From: an uncultured Eubacterium sp.
Lineage (GTDB): Bacteria; Bacillota; Clostridia; Lachnospirales; Lachnospiraceae
Reading direction: 5' to 3'
DNA length: 24,807 nt
NCBI GenBank assembly: GCA_910586225.1
Contig: CAJUIL010000042.1
Location: forward strand, 1-24,807
The translations under genes were made by a program, and so were the position numbers. Shown here one piece after another: positions 1 to 7,466 of the stretch; within the stretch, counting starts at the first letter, position 1; every line of letters begins with the position of its first letter. Below the pieces are notes generated by a model. It ran no database searches and was not told the DNA's origin. It saw nothing but the letters and a program-made list of their open reading frames with translations.

Positions 1-43
1 TTACCTTTGCCGGTGATTCCACGATTACCAGATATTTTGCCAT
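1..43 (-). CDS. topA: DNA topoisomerase I, N-terminal start only (partial)
   Basis: Only the first 14 codons are inside the window. They read MAKYLVIVESPAKV, the characteristic start of the TOPRIM domain of bacterial topoisomerase I, which relaxes negatively supercoiled DNA. A GGTGAGGAG ribosome binding site lies 5 nt before the ATG at 43. The gene begins 18 bp after the dprA stop, so it is probably the third gene of a comM-dprA-topA operon, a common order in Clostridia. The rest lies beyond the left edge. Confidence 0.85.
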   Translation of the reverse strand, partial: MAKYLVIVESPAKV

Positions 44-61
44 GACTACTCCTCACCTTAC

Positions 62-1252
62 TCATTCCGTAATTATTTTATAATGATTGATAAACACCTC
101 TTCAATCCGGTGCTTTTGCAAAAGGGCTGCCAATATCTGACTGAGTGCCGGTACATCGAATCCTGTTTTTTCTATAAGTTCTTCCAAGCCCGTTGGCAAA
201 AGACCAAGACAACCATACACCAACAGCTCATCTTTTTCAAGAGAAAATTTATGTAAATTGTCAAATTTTTCACAATTACCTGTTTTTAAGCCGCTATCCG
301 AAGACATCCCCTTTTGCGCAGTATCTACAGGAAGCCTCCACCGCCGCACACCGCTGCCGGCTGTCGTTTCCTTTTTACGGACTGCTTCGATCGAAAGCTG
401 CGCAAGGCAGTCTTCTACCGATAAAATAACACCCGCGCCCTGCGCGATCAAACGGTTGCAGCCGCAGCTCAACGCATCCGTGATCCGTCCAGGCAGCGCA
501 TAGACATCCCGTCCCTGTTCCAATGCAAAATCCGCTGTGATCAAAGAACCGCTTTTTCCCTTTGCTTCTATTACAACTACAACATCCGAAAGCACGCTGA
601 TCAAACGGTTCCGTCTTGGAAAATATGCAGGAAGCGGCTTTGTCCCCGGCAGATACTCGCTCAGCAGACCACCATGATGCGCGATCTCGTCATATAACTG
701 CCTGTGATAATTTGGATAACAAACGTCTACGCCGCAGCCAAGCACCGCATAAGTCTCACCGCCGCTGTCTAACGCGCCCCGGTGCCCCGCCGCGTCAATA
801 CCGCGCGCCATACCGCTGACAACCGCCGCGTCATGCACGGCAAGCTCTCGTGCAAGCTCCCTTGCAATCGTCCTGCCGTATTCCGAGCACATTCTTGCCC
901 CTACGATCGCAACGCGGAACTGCTGCGCCGCAGGCAGCATACCGCGGTAAAAAATACCATAAGGCGCGTCCGAAAGCTGTATCAGCTGCTGCGGGTATTC
1001 CGTACGCTCCCTGCTGACAAAGCGCACGCCTGCCGCTGCCATCTCCTGCCACGCACGGTCTAAGTCCCACGCTTTTTTTGATTGTATGATACCTGCGATA
1101 TCCTTATGCATCAGGCCTGGGATTTTTTCAAGCTGCTTTTCCGTCAGCTCATAAACTTCCTGCGCGTTCCCGCACACGTCAAGCAGCAGCCTGCGCACAC
1201 GCGGCGTGCTTCCTTTGGCACAGGAAAGCCAGAGGGCATATTTTTCCTCCAT
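62..1252 (-). CDS. dprA: DNA-processing protein DprA (Smf)
   Basis: DprA binds incoming single-stranded DNA and loads RecA during natural transformation. The 396-residue protein has an N-terminal helix-hairpin-helix-like region (around QLEKIPGLMHKDI). It is followed by the Rossmann-like DprA core with VAIVGAR, the SGMARGIDAAGHRGAL segment, FPRRNRLIS and the GKSGSLITADFALEQGR segment. A C-terminal winged-helix-like domain follows. The ATG at 1252 is chosen because it starts the conserved MEEKYALW segment, has a GGTGGTGAGC purine-rich site before it, and leaves a 4-bp gap after the comM stop. The open frame runs further upstream to 1390, but that would overlap comM. The length is normal for the family. 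Confidence 0.93.
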   Translation of the reverse strand: MEEKYALWLSCAKGSTPRVRRLLLDVCGNAQEVYELTEKQLEKIPGLMHKDIAGIIQSKKAWDLDRAWQEMAAAGVRFVSRERTEYPQQLIQLSDAPYGIFYRGMLPAAQQFRVAIVGARMCSEYGRTIARELARELAVHDAAVVSGMARGIDAAGHRGALDSGGETYAVLGCGVDVCYPNYHRQLYDEIAHHGGLLSEYLPGTKPLPAYFPRRNRLISVLSDVVVVIEAKGKSGSLITADFALEQGRDVYALPGRITDALSCGCNRLIAQGAGVILSVEDCLAQLSIEAVRKKETTAGSGVRRWRLPVDTAQKGMSSDSGLKTGNCEKFDNLHKFSLEKDELLVYGCLGLLPTGLEELIEKTGFDVPALSQILAALLQKHRIEEVFINHYKIITE

Positions 1253-1256
1253 CCGC

Positions 1257-2864
1257 TCACCACCTTTCCCAATATTTCCGATCCAGGCTGCGGTAGCAGA
1301 ACGCCTCGGACAAATGCCCGGTATTGACCGCGGCGCAGCCTGACAGATCAGCAATCGTACGAGCCACACGCAAAAGCTTATGATAAGCACGCGCCGAAAG
1401 CCGTGCCTGCTGGTACAGCTCTTTAAGATAGCGCTCCTCCTTTTTCGTCAGCGCGCAGGCTTCCTTTAGCCTGTCCGCCGGAAGCTGGCTGTTAAAATAG
1501 ATGCCGCTGCCCGCGTATCGCTGCCGCTGCTGCTCCCAAGCCTTGCAGACTCGTTCTCGTATCTGCGCAGAGCTTTCATTCGCATCCTCCGCAGTCAGCT
1601 CTGCATACGTTAGCTGTGATGTTTCTACGCAAATATCGATCCGGTCTAAAAGCGGCTGGCTGATCCTGCCCAGATAACGGTCGATCGCAGACTGTGTACA
1701 GCGACACCGGTTCATGTTCGGATATGCGCCGCAAGGACATGGATTCGTAGCGGCTACAAGCATAAAATCCGCCGGATAGCTGCAGCTTCCATACAGCCTT
1801 GATAACTGGATCCTTTTTTCCTCCATCGGCTGACGCAATAGCTCCAGCGTTGCTTTTTGAAACTCTGCCAGCTCGTCTAAAAAGAGCACGCCCTTGTGTG
1901 CCAGCGAAGCCTCCCCAGGTCTTGGCACCAGCCCTCCTCCAATAAGCCCCTGCGGTGTTATCGTATGGTGCGGGCTGCGGAACGGGCGTTCTTTTTTGAT
2001 CCCCTCCTCCCGAAGCAGCATCCCGCTGATACTGTATATTTTTGCTAATTCCAGCTGCTCTTGCGGGCACATTGGAGGCAGGATCGTAGGGATCCGCTGC
2101 GCGATCATCGTTTTTCCGGCTCCCGGTGGGCCGATCAGCAGCAGGTTATGCATCCCGGCAGCCGCTACCTCGCTGGCGCGCCGTACCAACCGCTGCCCGT
2201 TGATCTGGGAAAAATCTGGCAGCTCGTTCCCGCCGCAGCGCTGTGCGGACGGTGCGCCGTTTGTCTGCGCATACACCTCCTCATGACCGCTCGTCTGTAT
2301 AGGCAGATCCTCTTTCGCTTCCAGATCGTCAGTTTCCAGCGGCAGCTTTTGATAAGTCCCGTCCAAAAAACCGATCACCTCCGCCATACTTTTTACCGGT
2401 GTGATCCGTATGTCTTGGATCAAGCCTGCTTCCGCACGGTTCGCATAAGGCACCATGCAGTTTGTAAAGCCGTGCGCGCCCGCTTCCGCCACGATCGGCA
2501 GAATGCCCTCAACCGGCTGCACGCTTCCGTTTAAGCCAATTTCCCCTACTACCATAAGCGCAGACAGTCGGTCCTGCGGCACGATGCCAAGCGCGGTCAA
2601 AATAGCTACCGCGACCGGAAGATCAAACGAAGAGCCTGTTTTTTTAATATTTGCCGGAGAAAGGTTGACGGTGATCCGCTTGGCCGGAAGATAACAGCCG
2701 CTATTGCGCAGCGCGGCGCGCACACGCTCCCGCGCCTCTTTGACCTCGGACGCTAAAAATCCTACCATTTCAAATACCGGCATACCGTCGCTCACGTCCG
2801 CCTCCACCTGAACCGGCAGGCTGTGGATCCCGCGTATGATAGCAGTCGATACTATACTGTACAA
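1257..2864 (-). CDS. comM: YifB/ComM family Mg-chelatase-like AAA+ ATPase
   Basis: This is a 535-residue protein of the YifB/ComM family. In Gram-negative bacteria ComM acts as a branch-migration helicase in natural transformation; the role in Clostridia is less clear. The N-terminal part is the S5-like/Lon-type fold typical of the family (residues 1 to about 170). Walker A GPPGAGKT is at about 245-252 and Walker B LFLDEL at about 327-332. The FRSPHHTIT segment and the arginine-rich C-terminal Mg_chelatase_C region follow. It starts with TTG at 2864 (codon caa on the plus strand), supported by AGGAGG 6 nt upstream. It is the first gene of the comM-dprA-topA run and has full family length. Confidence 0.93.
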   Translation of the reverse strand: MYSIVSTAIIRGIHSLPVQVEADVSDGMPVFEMVGFLASEVKEARERVRAALRNSGCYLPAKRITVNLSPANIKKTGSSFDLPVAVAILTALGIVPQDRLSALMVVGEIGLNGSVQPVEGILPIVAEAGAHGFTNCMVPYANRAEAGLIQDIRITPVKSMAEVIGFLDGTYQKLPLETDDLEAKEDLPIQTSGHEEVYAQTNGAPSAQRCGGNELPDFSQINGQRLVRRASEVAAAGMHNLLLIGPPGAGKTMIAQRIPTILPPMCPQEQLELAKIYSISGMLLREEGIKKERPFRSPHHTITPQGLIGGGLVPRPGEASLAHKGVLFLDELAEFQKATLELLRQPMEEKRIQLSRLYGSCSYPADFMLVAATNPCPCGAYPNMNRCRCTQSAIDRYLGRISQPLLDRIDICVETSQLTYAELTAEDANESSAQIRERVCKAWEQQRQRYAGSGIYFNSQLPADRLKEACALTKKEERYLKELYQQARLSARAYHKLLRVARTIADLSGCAAVNTGHLSEAFCYRSLDRKYWERW

Positions 2865-3122
2865 TAAATTCCTCCTGTCATATTAGAAAAGCATTTTGGA
2901 AATCTCATGAATCGCCGCGCCTGGGAAGTGACGGGCCTCTTTCTAGAAGATAGAAACATACGTACTTTAAAGATAGATGAATCATAACATAAAATATGCG
3001 TGATGGGAAGGGGTATTACAAATTATTTTTCGGCTTCTAAGCCTATTTCATTGGAAGAGAGACAGATTTTTTCATTCCATGCAGACAAATCCTCCCCCTC
3101 CGATTCTCTCTTCCTTTTTAAT
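2865..3122. other. Intergenic region between sigK and comM
   Basis: These 258 bp separate the sigK stop from the comM start. They hold the comM ribosome binding site at the left end and a short GGCTT/AAGCC palindrome near 3030. No convincing coding frame, RNA gene or strong terminator was seen. Confidence 0.5.
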
Positions 3123-3749
3123 TCATGCCTGCTCCAGCCTGCTGCGCAGTTTTTCCAGTGCCCTTTTTTCAATCCGGCTCACATACGAACGTGAAATCCC
3201 AAGTTTCCCCGCAATCTGCTTTTGTGTCACCGGCTTATCGTCCCTAAGCCCATAACGCAAAAAAATGATCTCACGCTCACGCTCCGTCAAAACGACCGGG
3301 ATCAGCTTTTGCAGGTCGCGGATGCGTCGGTTTTTGTCCATTCTTTCAATAACGTCCGGTTCATCGCTTTCAATGATGTCCATAAAATTGATCTGGTTGC
3401 CTTCTTTGTCTGTTCCGATCGGTTCATAGATCGACACCTCACGCGATACCTTGCGGCGGTTGCGCAGATGCATCAGCAGTTCATTGTCAATACATCTTGC
3501 CGCATAGGTTGATAATCTAGATCCTTTTTCCGGCTGGAAAGTCATCACGGCCTTGATCAGGCCAATCGTACCGATGGATATCATCTCTTCCATATCCTCG
3601 TCGGCATTCTGGTATTTTTTTGCAATGTGTGCGACAAGCCTCATATTGTGTACAATTAGCGTATTTCGGGCCTCAAGGCTTCCTCCCTGCATTTCTTCTA
3701 AAGCTTTTCTCTCCTCCTGTATACCCAAAGGCGGCAAAAAAGTCTTCAA
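3123..3749 (-). CDS. sigK: RNA polymerase sporulation sigma factor, sigma-K type
   Basis: This is a sigma-70 family factor of the SigE/SigK sporulation group. Region 2 includes NMRLVAHIAKKY, ISIGTIGLIKAV and STYAARCIDNELLMHLR. Region 4 ends in ISRSYVSRIEKRALEKL, which matches sigma-K more closely than sigma-E. I chose the TTG at 3749 because GAGG lies 8 nt upstream; a GTG at 3758 is too close to that site. The resulting protein is about 208 residues and starts MKTFLPPL. It therefore lacks the roughly 20-residue hydrophobic pro-sequence of Bacillus pro-sigma-K, a situation also known in Clostridioides difficile. No intervening element splits this copy. It is divergent from the rlu gene. In the mother cell it would direct late coat-gene transcription. 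Confidence 0.85.
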   Translation of the reverse strand: MKTFLPPLGIQEERKALEEMQGGSLEARNTLIVHNMRLVAHIAKKYQNADEDMEEMISIGTIGLIKAVMTFQPEKGSRLSTYAARCIDNELLMHLRNRRKVSREVSIYEPIGTDKEGNQINFMDIIESDEPDVIERMDKNRRIRDLQKLIPVVLTEREREIIFLRYGLRDDKPVTQKQIAGKLGISRSYVSRIEKRALEKLRSRLEQA

Positions 3750-3777
3750 AACCCACACCTCAAAGCCACTTTCTTAT

Positions 3778-3785
3778 ATTCTATG
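3778..3785 (-). promoter_or_regulatory. Possible sigma-E -10 element for sigK
   Basis: On the minus strand the site reads CATAGAAT, one mismatch from the sigma-E -10 consensus CATACAHT. It is followed by about 20 nt of leader before the GAGG site and TTG start. The matching -35 (GCACGTA, 14-bp spacer) is weak, 4 of 7. Control of sigK by sigma-E is established in spore formers, which supports the call. Confidence 0.45.
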
Positions 3786-3819
3786 TCGCGGTATCCGGCT
3801 ACGTGCCTTTCCAACTTTT

Positions 3820-3836
3820 CGATTTTGCAAAAATCG
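3820..3836. repeat. 17-bp perfect palindrome between sigK and rlu
   Basis: Inverted repeat CGATTTT-GCA-AAAATCG lies in the divergent promoter region. It could be an operator or a fortuitous palindrome; its role is unknown. Confidence 0.4.
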
Positions 3837-3876
3837 CGCCTTTTCAATTTGGTTGTTTTGTTGTATGATGGTGGAT

Positions 3877-4791
3877 ATGAAACGAATATTAACTTATACG
3901 ATCGGCGACTCCGCCGATGGACGGACGATCTTGCAATTTTTGAAAGAAAACCATTACTCACACAGTGTAATCGTCCAGCTGAAAAAAACAAAAAATGGAA
4001 TATTGGTCAACGATACATGGGCTTATGTCAGCCATGTCCTGAAAAAAGGCGAACTTTTGACTGTCCGCCTGGAGGAGCTGCCTGCTCAAGAGCATACGGA
4101 TACCGGAACACACCCGCTATTGCCTGAGCGCCTTCCGATCGATGTTCGATACGAGGACGAGGATCTGCTTGTCGTAAACAAGCCCTCTGGTATGCCGACC
4201 CATCCTTCCTTCGGACATGATCATCATACGCTGGCAAACGCAGTCACTTATCATGCCCTGCGGCGTCAGGAAGATTATCCCTTCCGCTGCATCAACCGTT
4301 TGGACCGGGATACAAGCGGTCTTGCAGTCATTGCCAAAAACGCCTATAGCAGCTGCTGCTTATCTGAACAAATGCGGGAACGCCGCATACAACGGACCTA
4401 TTATGCCATTGCCGAAGGCATAACGCCAAAAAACGGCACCATTGACGCGCCGATCGCACGGCAAAAAGATACGATACTTGCACGCACTGTAGACCCGTCT
4501 GGCGACCGGGCAGTTACGCATTTTCAAACACTCGCCTATCAAAACGGGCTTTCTTTTGTAATGCTCTGGCTGGAAACTGGACGCACCCACCAGATACGTG
4601 TGCATATGCGCCATATCGGGCATCCGCTCATCGGAGATTTCCTGTATCATCCGACCGATTCGCGAATGGGCCGACAGGCGCTCCATGCCGGAAAGCTGAG
4701 CCTTATCCATCCAGTGACCGGGCAAAGGCTTTATTTTTTAGCTCCGCTTCCTGAAGATATGCTGGCATTTTTTCCTGCGGTCATTCCTTAA
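3877..4791 (+). CDS. RluA-family 23S/tRNA pseudouridine synthase
   Basis: This protein of about 304 residues isomerises uridine to pseudouridine in structured RNA. An S4-like N-terminal region (about residues 1-75) is followed by the catalytic domain. That domain contains LLVVNKPSGMPTHPS, the catalytic-aspartate motif INRLDRDTSGLAVIAK, and the TGRTHQIRVHMRHIGHPLIGD segment that places it in the RluA/RluD group. The exact target uridine cannot be told. The frame opens far upstream (3553) through sigK, so the start must be later. ATGs at 3865, 3868 and 3877 are all possible; 3877 is taken because GGTGG precedes it, although the spacing is short. The 3' end overlaps the convergent DUF5662 gene by 54 bp. 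Confidence 0.9.
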   Translation: MKRILTYTIGDSADGRTILQFLKENHYSHSVIVQLKKTKNGILVNDTWAYVSHVLKKGELLTVRLEELPAQEHTDTGTHPLLPERLPIDVRYEDEDLLVVNKPSGMPTHPSFGHDHHTLANAVTYHALRRQEDYPFRCINRLDRDTSGLAVIAKNAYSSCCLSEQMRERRIQRTYYAIAEGITPKNGTIDAPIARQKDTILARTVDPSGDRAVTHFQTLAYQNGLSFVMLWLETGRTHQIRVHMRHIGHPLIGDFLYHPTDSRMGRQALHAGKLSLIHPVTGQRLYFLAPLPEDMLAFFPAVIP

Positions 4792-5334
4792 AATATGACG
4801 GCGGATATAGCGGAAGGTATCCTCCTCCCCGCGCTGCGCCAGCATATGCAGAAGAATTTCCAGCTGCTTCCTTGTGTCGTCATGAACGACCATATAATGC
4901 TTACGTTTTTCATAATATTTCAGCGGGTCTGTATCCCGGTATTGATCTTTCCGGTAATTTTTAGACGCGCTGATGCGGTCTACAAACATCTCGATCACAT
5001 ATTTTACAGGCATCCGCATTCCGGTCACGCACCGGTCCTTCGGGTCTGTGTCCGCCGTATAATCGATCCAGTATTCCGCGTGATGCTTGTTGCGTCCTTT
5101 ATGGTGCAGCCATGCCGTGGAATAGCCGTACTTTTCCCGCTCGCCGTTGTGCGGACTTTGGTCGTCCCGGAAATAGCGCAGGCCGATGCGCAGTTCCGGC
5201 CAAGTATATTTAGACAGGTCGTGTGTTAGTCCCTGCCAGTACAGTCCCAGCCGGAAGCACCCTTGCATCACCAGCATTTTGTGGTGGTTGATCGTTTTGA
5301 TATGCCCGATTGCATTGTGTATCATTCTCATCAT
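4738..5334 (-). CDS. DUF5662 family protein
   Basis: This 198-residue soluble protein matches the DUF5662 family I know from Firmicutes. The signature segments are HHKMLVMQGCFRLGLYWQGLTHDLSKY, STAWLHHKGRNKHHAEYW and KYVIEMFVDRISASKNY. The several conserved His and Asp residues suggest a metal site, but the function is not known and none is proposed. ATG at 5334 has AGGAG about 10 nt upstream. It starts 40 bp after the GH13-like gene with no terminator between, so it is probably cotranscribed. Its last 54 bp overlap the convergent pseudouridine synthase gene. Confidence 0.85.
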   Translation of the reverse strand: MMRMIHNAIGHIKTINHHKMLVMQGCFRLGLYWQGLTHDLSKYTWPELRIGLRYFRDDQSPHNGEREKYGYSTAWLHHKGRNKHHAEYWIDYTADTDPKDRCVTGMRMPVKYVIEMFVDRISASKNYRKDQYRDTDPLKYYEKRKHYMVVHDDTRKQLEILLHMLAQRGEEDTFRYIRRHILRNDRRKKCQHIFRKRS

Positions 5335-5374
5335 GATAACTGCTCTCCTGTTAGTTCTCTCAAATTCTTTTCTT

Positions 5375-7246
5375 TTACTTTCCCACCAGAATCACAACCG
5401 CCTGCGGCGGCATCTGAATCTGCGGCTTTTTCTCTATCAGCTGCGGCAGCTCGCAATACGGGCAGTCTTTATCCGCCGTATTCACAGCCAAGTACCATTT
5501 CATGCCGCGCGGCAGCTTTGGCAGCGCAAGCTGCTGCTGTTCCACATGAAAATTCAGCCCTATGTAGATAAAATCATCCTGTGTGCCGTCCGGCCGCTCC
5601 GCATAGGCGCCGTAATACAACAGTCCGACTGCGTGCGGGTACAGCCCGTTTGAAGCGATCCATGCATTTTCCCCGTGATAGGACAGATCCGGATAGCCTT
5701 TGGACGCGTGATCACTCATCTGCATTGGCTTACTGCTCCTTAAGATTGGATGCTGCCTGCGAAACGCAATCATTTGACATACAAACCGCGCATACGCTTC
5801 ATTACGTTTTTTACTGCTCCAATTTACCCACCCGACCTTATTGTCCTGACAGTAGCAGTTATTATTACCCTGCTGGGAATTGCCGAACTCGTCCCCAGCC
5901 ATCAAAAGCGGTACACCCTGTCCGATCAGCACTAGCACCGCCGCATTGCGCATCTGCTTTCTGCGGTATTCCAACACAGCCCGTTTGCGCGTCGCACCCT
6001 CTACGCCGCCGTTCATACTGAAATTCCATAAAATCCCATCATGATTGTCCTCGCCGTTTGCTTCATTATGCTTTTGCATATAGCTGAACAGATCCGCCAG
6101 TGTAAATCCGTTGTTCCCAGCGATAAAGTTTACAAATCCAAAAACCGGATTCTGACGTTTGAGCTGATTTAACAGCTCCGGCATATTCGCGTTGTTTCTG
6201 CTGAGCAGCTTTCTGGACGCGTATAAAAAATCCTCGTTGTATACAAATAAATGCGGATATGAAGTCTTTTTCTGAAAAAGCCGCCTGCTAAATCCTTCGG
6301 CAAACAGCTTTGTACGCCGCAATATCAGATCCTGCGCCATGGCGTCCGCAGGCAGCGCTGCGCCGAGCAGATGGAAGCCGTCCACATGGTACTCCCTCAC
6401 CCAGTAGCGCAAAATCTCAACCGCGATGTTCTGGTTCATTTTTTCATCAAAATACATCTCCAAAATGCATTCCATTTTGTTTTTATGCAGCTCGCGTATG
6501 AGCGTCTTTAGCTCCAGCGACGGCTCCCCTGCAGACGCGTAGGAAGCCTTTGGGGCGTAATAGTCCCCTGGTACATACCCCCAGCAGTTGATCTTATACG
6601 TACAGCCAGGCGCATCCTCCAGCAAAAACCCCTCTTTTGCGTTATCGCTCCAGCCATCTGTATCCTGTCTATGCTGATCCATCGGCATCATCTCTTCAAA
6701 TTCATATACTGGCATCAATTCCAATGAAGTCACTCCAAGCTCCTTCAAATACGGGATCTTCTCCATAACTCCGGCAAAGGTCCCGCGTTTTTTACCTGAC
6801 GCGCCTCCATCCATCGTAAAGCTGCGGACATTCAGCTTATACATGATCATCTGCTCCCGCGGGATTTCCGGAAAACGGTCGCCGCACCAGTCAAACTCCG
6901 CAAAGTCAAACCCAGCGCGTACCGTATGCTTTGGGGACAGCCTTGCGGTGTCCGCCCATTTTTCACGTCCGATGATCTTGCGGGCGTACTGGTCAAAAAC
7001 AAGCTTTCCGTCAATCTCGTAGTTATAATTCAGTTTTTTCCATTTCAGCCCCCGGATGCCAACGGAACGGAGCGCTCCGATGCAGTATTCATCCGGAACC
7101 GGGATTCGAATTTCATGGTTATTTGCGGTATAAAGTAAAATTGCGCACGTCTGCTCTTTTTCGCCTTCAAATGTAAAATATACGGTATCTGCCGCCTTAG
7201 ATACACCGATTTTTGCATAATTTCCTTCAATGATTGTATATTCCAT
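5375..7246 (-). CDS. GH13 isoamylase/GlgX-like protein with degenerate catalytic motifs
   Basis: This 623-residue protein is related to glycogen debranching enzymes and pullulanases. It has an N-terminal CBM48-like region (about 1-115), a GH13 barrel (about 130-540) with TSLELMPVYEF, WGYVPGDYYAPKASY and GVPLLMAGDEFGNSQQGNNN, and a C-terminal beta domain. The catalytic regions do not match active enzymes. Region I (normally DxxxNH) reads EMYFDE near 263-268. Region II (normally GFRFDxA) reads GFHLLGA at 290-296 and lacks the nucleophile Asp. Region IV (normally HD) reads AGNNG at 376-380. It may bind alpha-glucan without cutting it. The start ATG has AAGGCGG 8 nt upstream, and a TATAAT -10 lies upstream at 7370-7375. 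It is followed by DUF5662. Confidence 0.8.
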   Translation of the reverse strand: MEYTIIEGNYAKIGVSKAADTVYFTFEGEKEQTCAILLYTANNHEIRIPVPDEYCIGALRSVGIRGLKWKKLNYNYEIDGKLVFDQYARKIIGREKWADTARLSPKHTVRAGFDFAEFDWCGDRFPEIPREQMIMYKLNVRSFTMDGGASGKKRGTFAGVMEKIPYLKELGVTSLELMPVYEFEEMMPMDQHRQDTDGWSDNAKEGFLLEDAPGCTYKINCWGYVPGDYYAPKASYASAGEPSLELKTLIRELHKNKMECILEMYFDEKMNQNIAVEILRYWVREYHVDGFHLLGAALPADAMAQDLILRRTKLFAEGFSRRLFQKKTSYPHLFVYNEDFLYASRKLLSRNNANMPELLNQLKRQNPVFGFVNFIAGNNGFTLADLFSYMQKHNEANGEDNHDGILWNFSMNGGVEGATRKRAVLEYRRKQMRNAAVLVLIGQGVPLLMAGDEFGNSQQGNNNCYCQDNKVGWVNWSSKKRNEAYARFVCQMIAFRRQHPILRSSKPMQMSDHASKGYPDLSYHGENAWIASNGLYPHAVGLLYYGAYAERPDGTQDDFIYIGLNFHVEQQQLALPKLPRGMKWYLAVNTADKDCPYCELPQLIEKKPQIQMPPQAVVILVGK

Positions 7247-7369
7247 ATCTTTTCCGCCTTCTCCTGTCTGCCTGTTAACTGGAACCGAATCCTATATGCT
7301 GTATCTGTTGTAATCAGTCCTGTAGCACAGCCTGCAGCAAATACCAGCCTGCCGCGCTTCTATTTGCTT

Positions 7370-7375
7370 ATTATA
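7370..7375 (-). promoter_or_regulatory. Probable -10 box for the GH13-like gene
   Basis: A perfect TATAAT is read on the minus strand, about 120 bp before the start codon. A weak TATACA -35 lies 18 bp upstream of it. The long leader shows no obvious riboswitch. Confidence 0.45.
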
Positions 7376-7435
7376 GCATTAAGCTTACAAGTTTGTATAT
7401 CTTTTTCTTTCATTTCCAGCTATTTATGTTCGAAA

Positions 7436-7466
7436 AGATGAAAAATATACGGCAATCATTTGCCGT
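7436..7466 (-). terminator. Intrinsic terminator of the helicase gene
   Basis: A perfect 7-bp stem (ACGGCAA / TTGCCGT, arms 7449-7455 and 7460-7466) has a 4-nt loop that contains the helicase stop codon. On the minus strand it is followed by ATATTTTTCATCTTTT. Confidence 0.75.

Noticed and set aside
1253..1390. N-terminal extension of DprA
   Set aside because: It overlaps comM and lacks a ribosome site; the ATG at 1252 fits better.
3030..3042. GGCTT/AAGCC palindrome as sigK terminator
   Set aside because: The stem is only 5 bp and no T tract follows on the minus strand.
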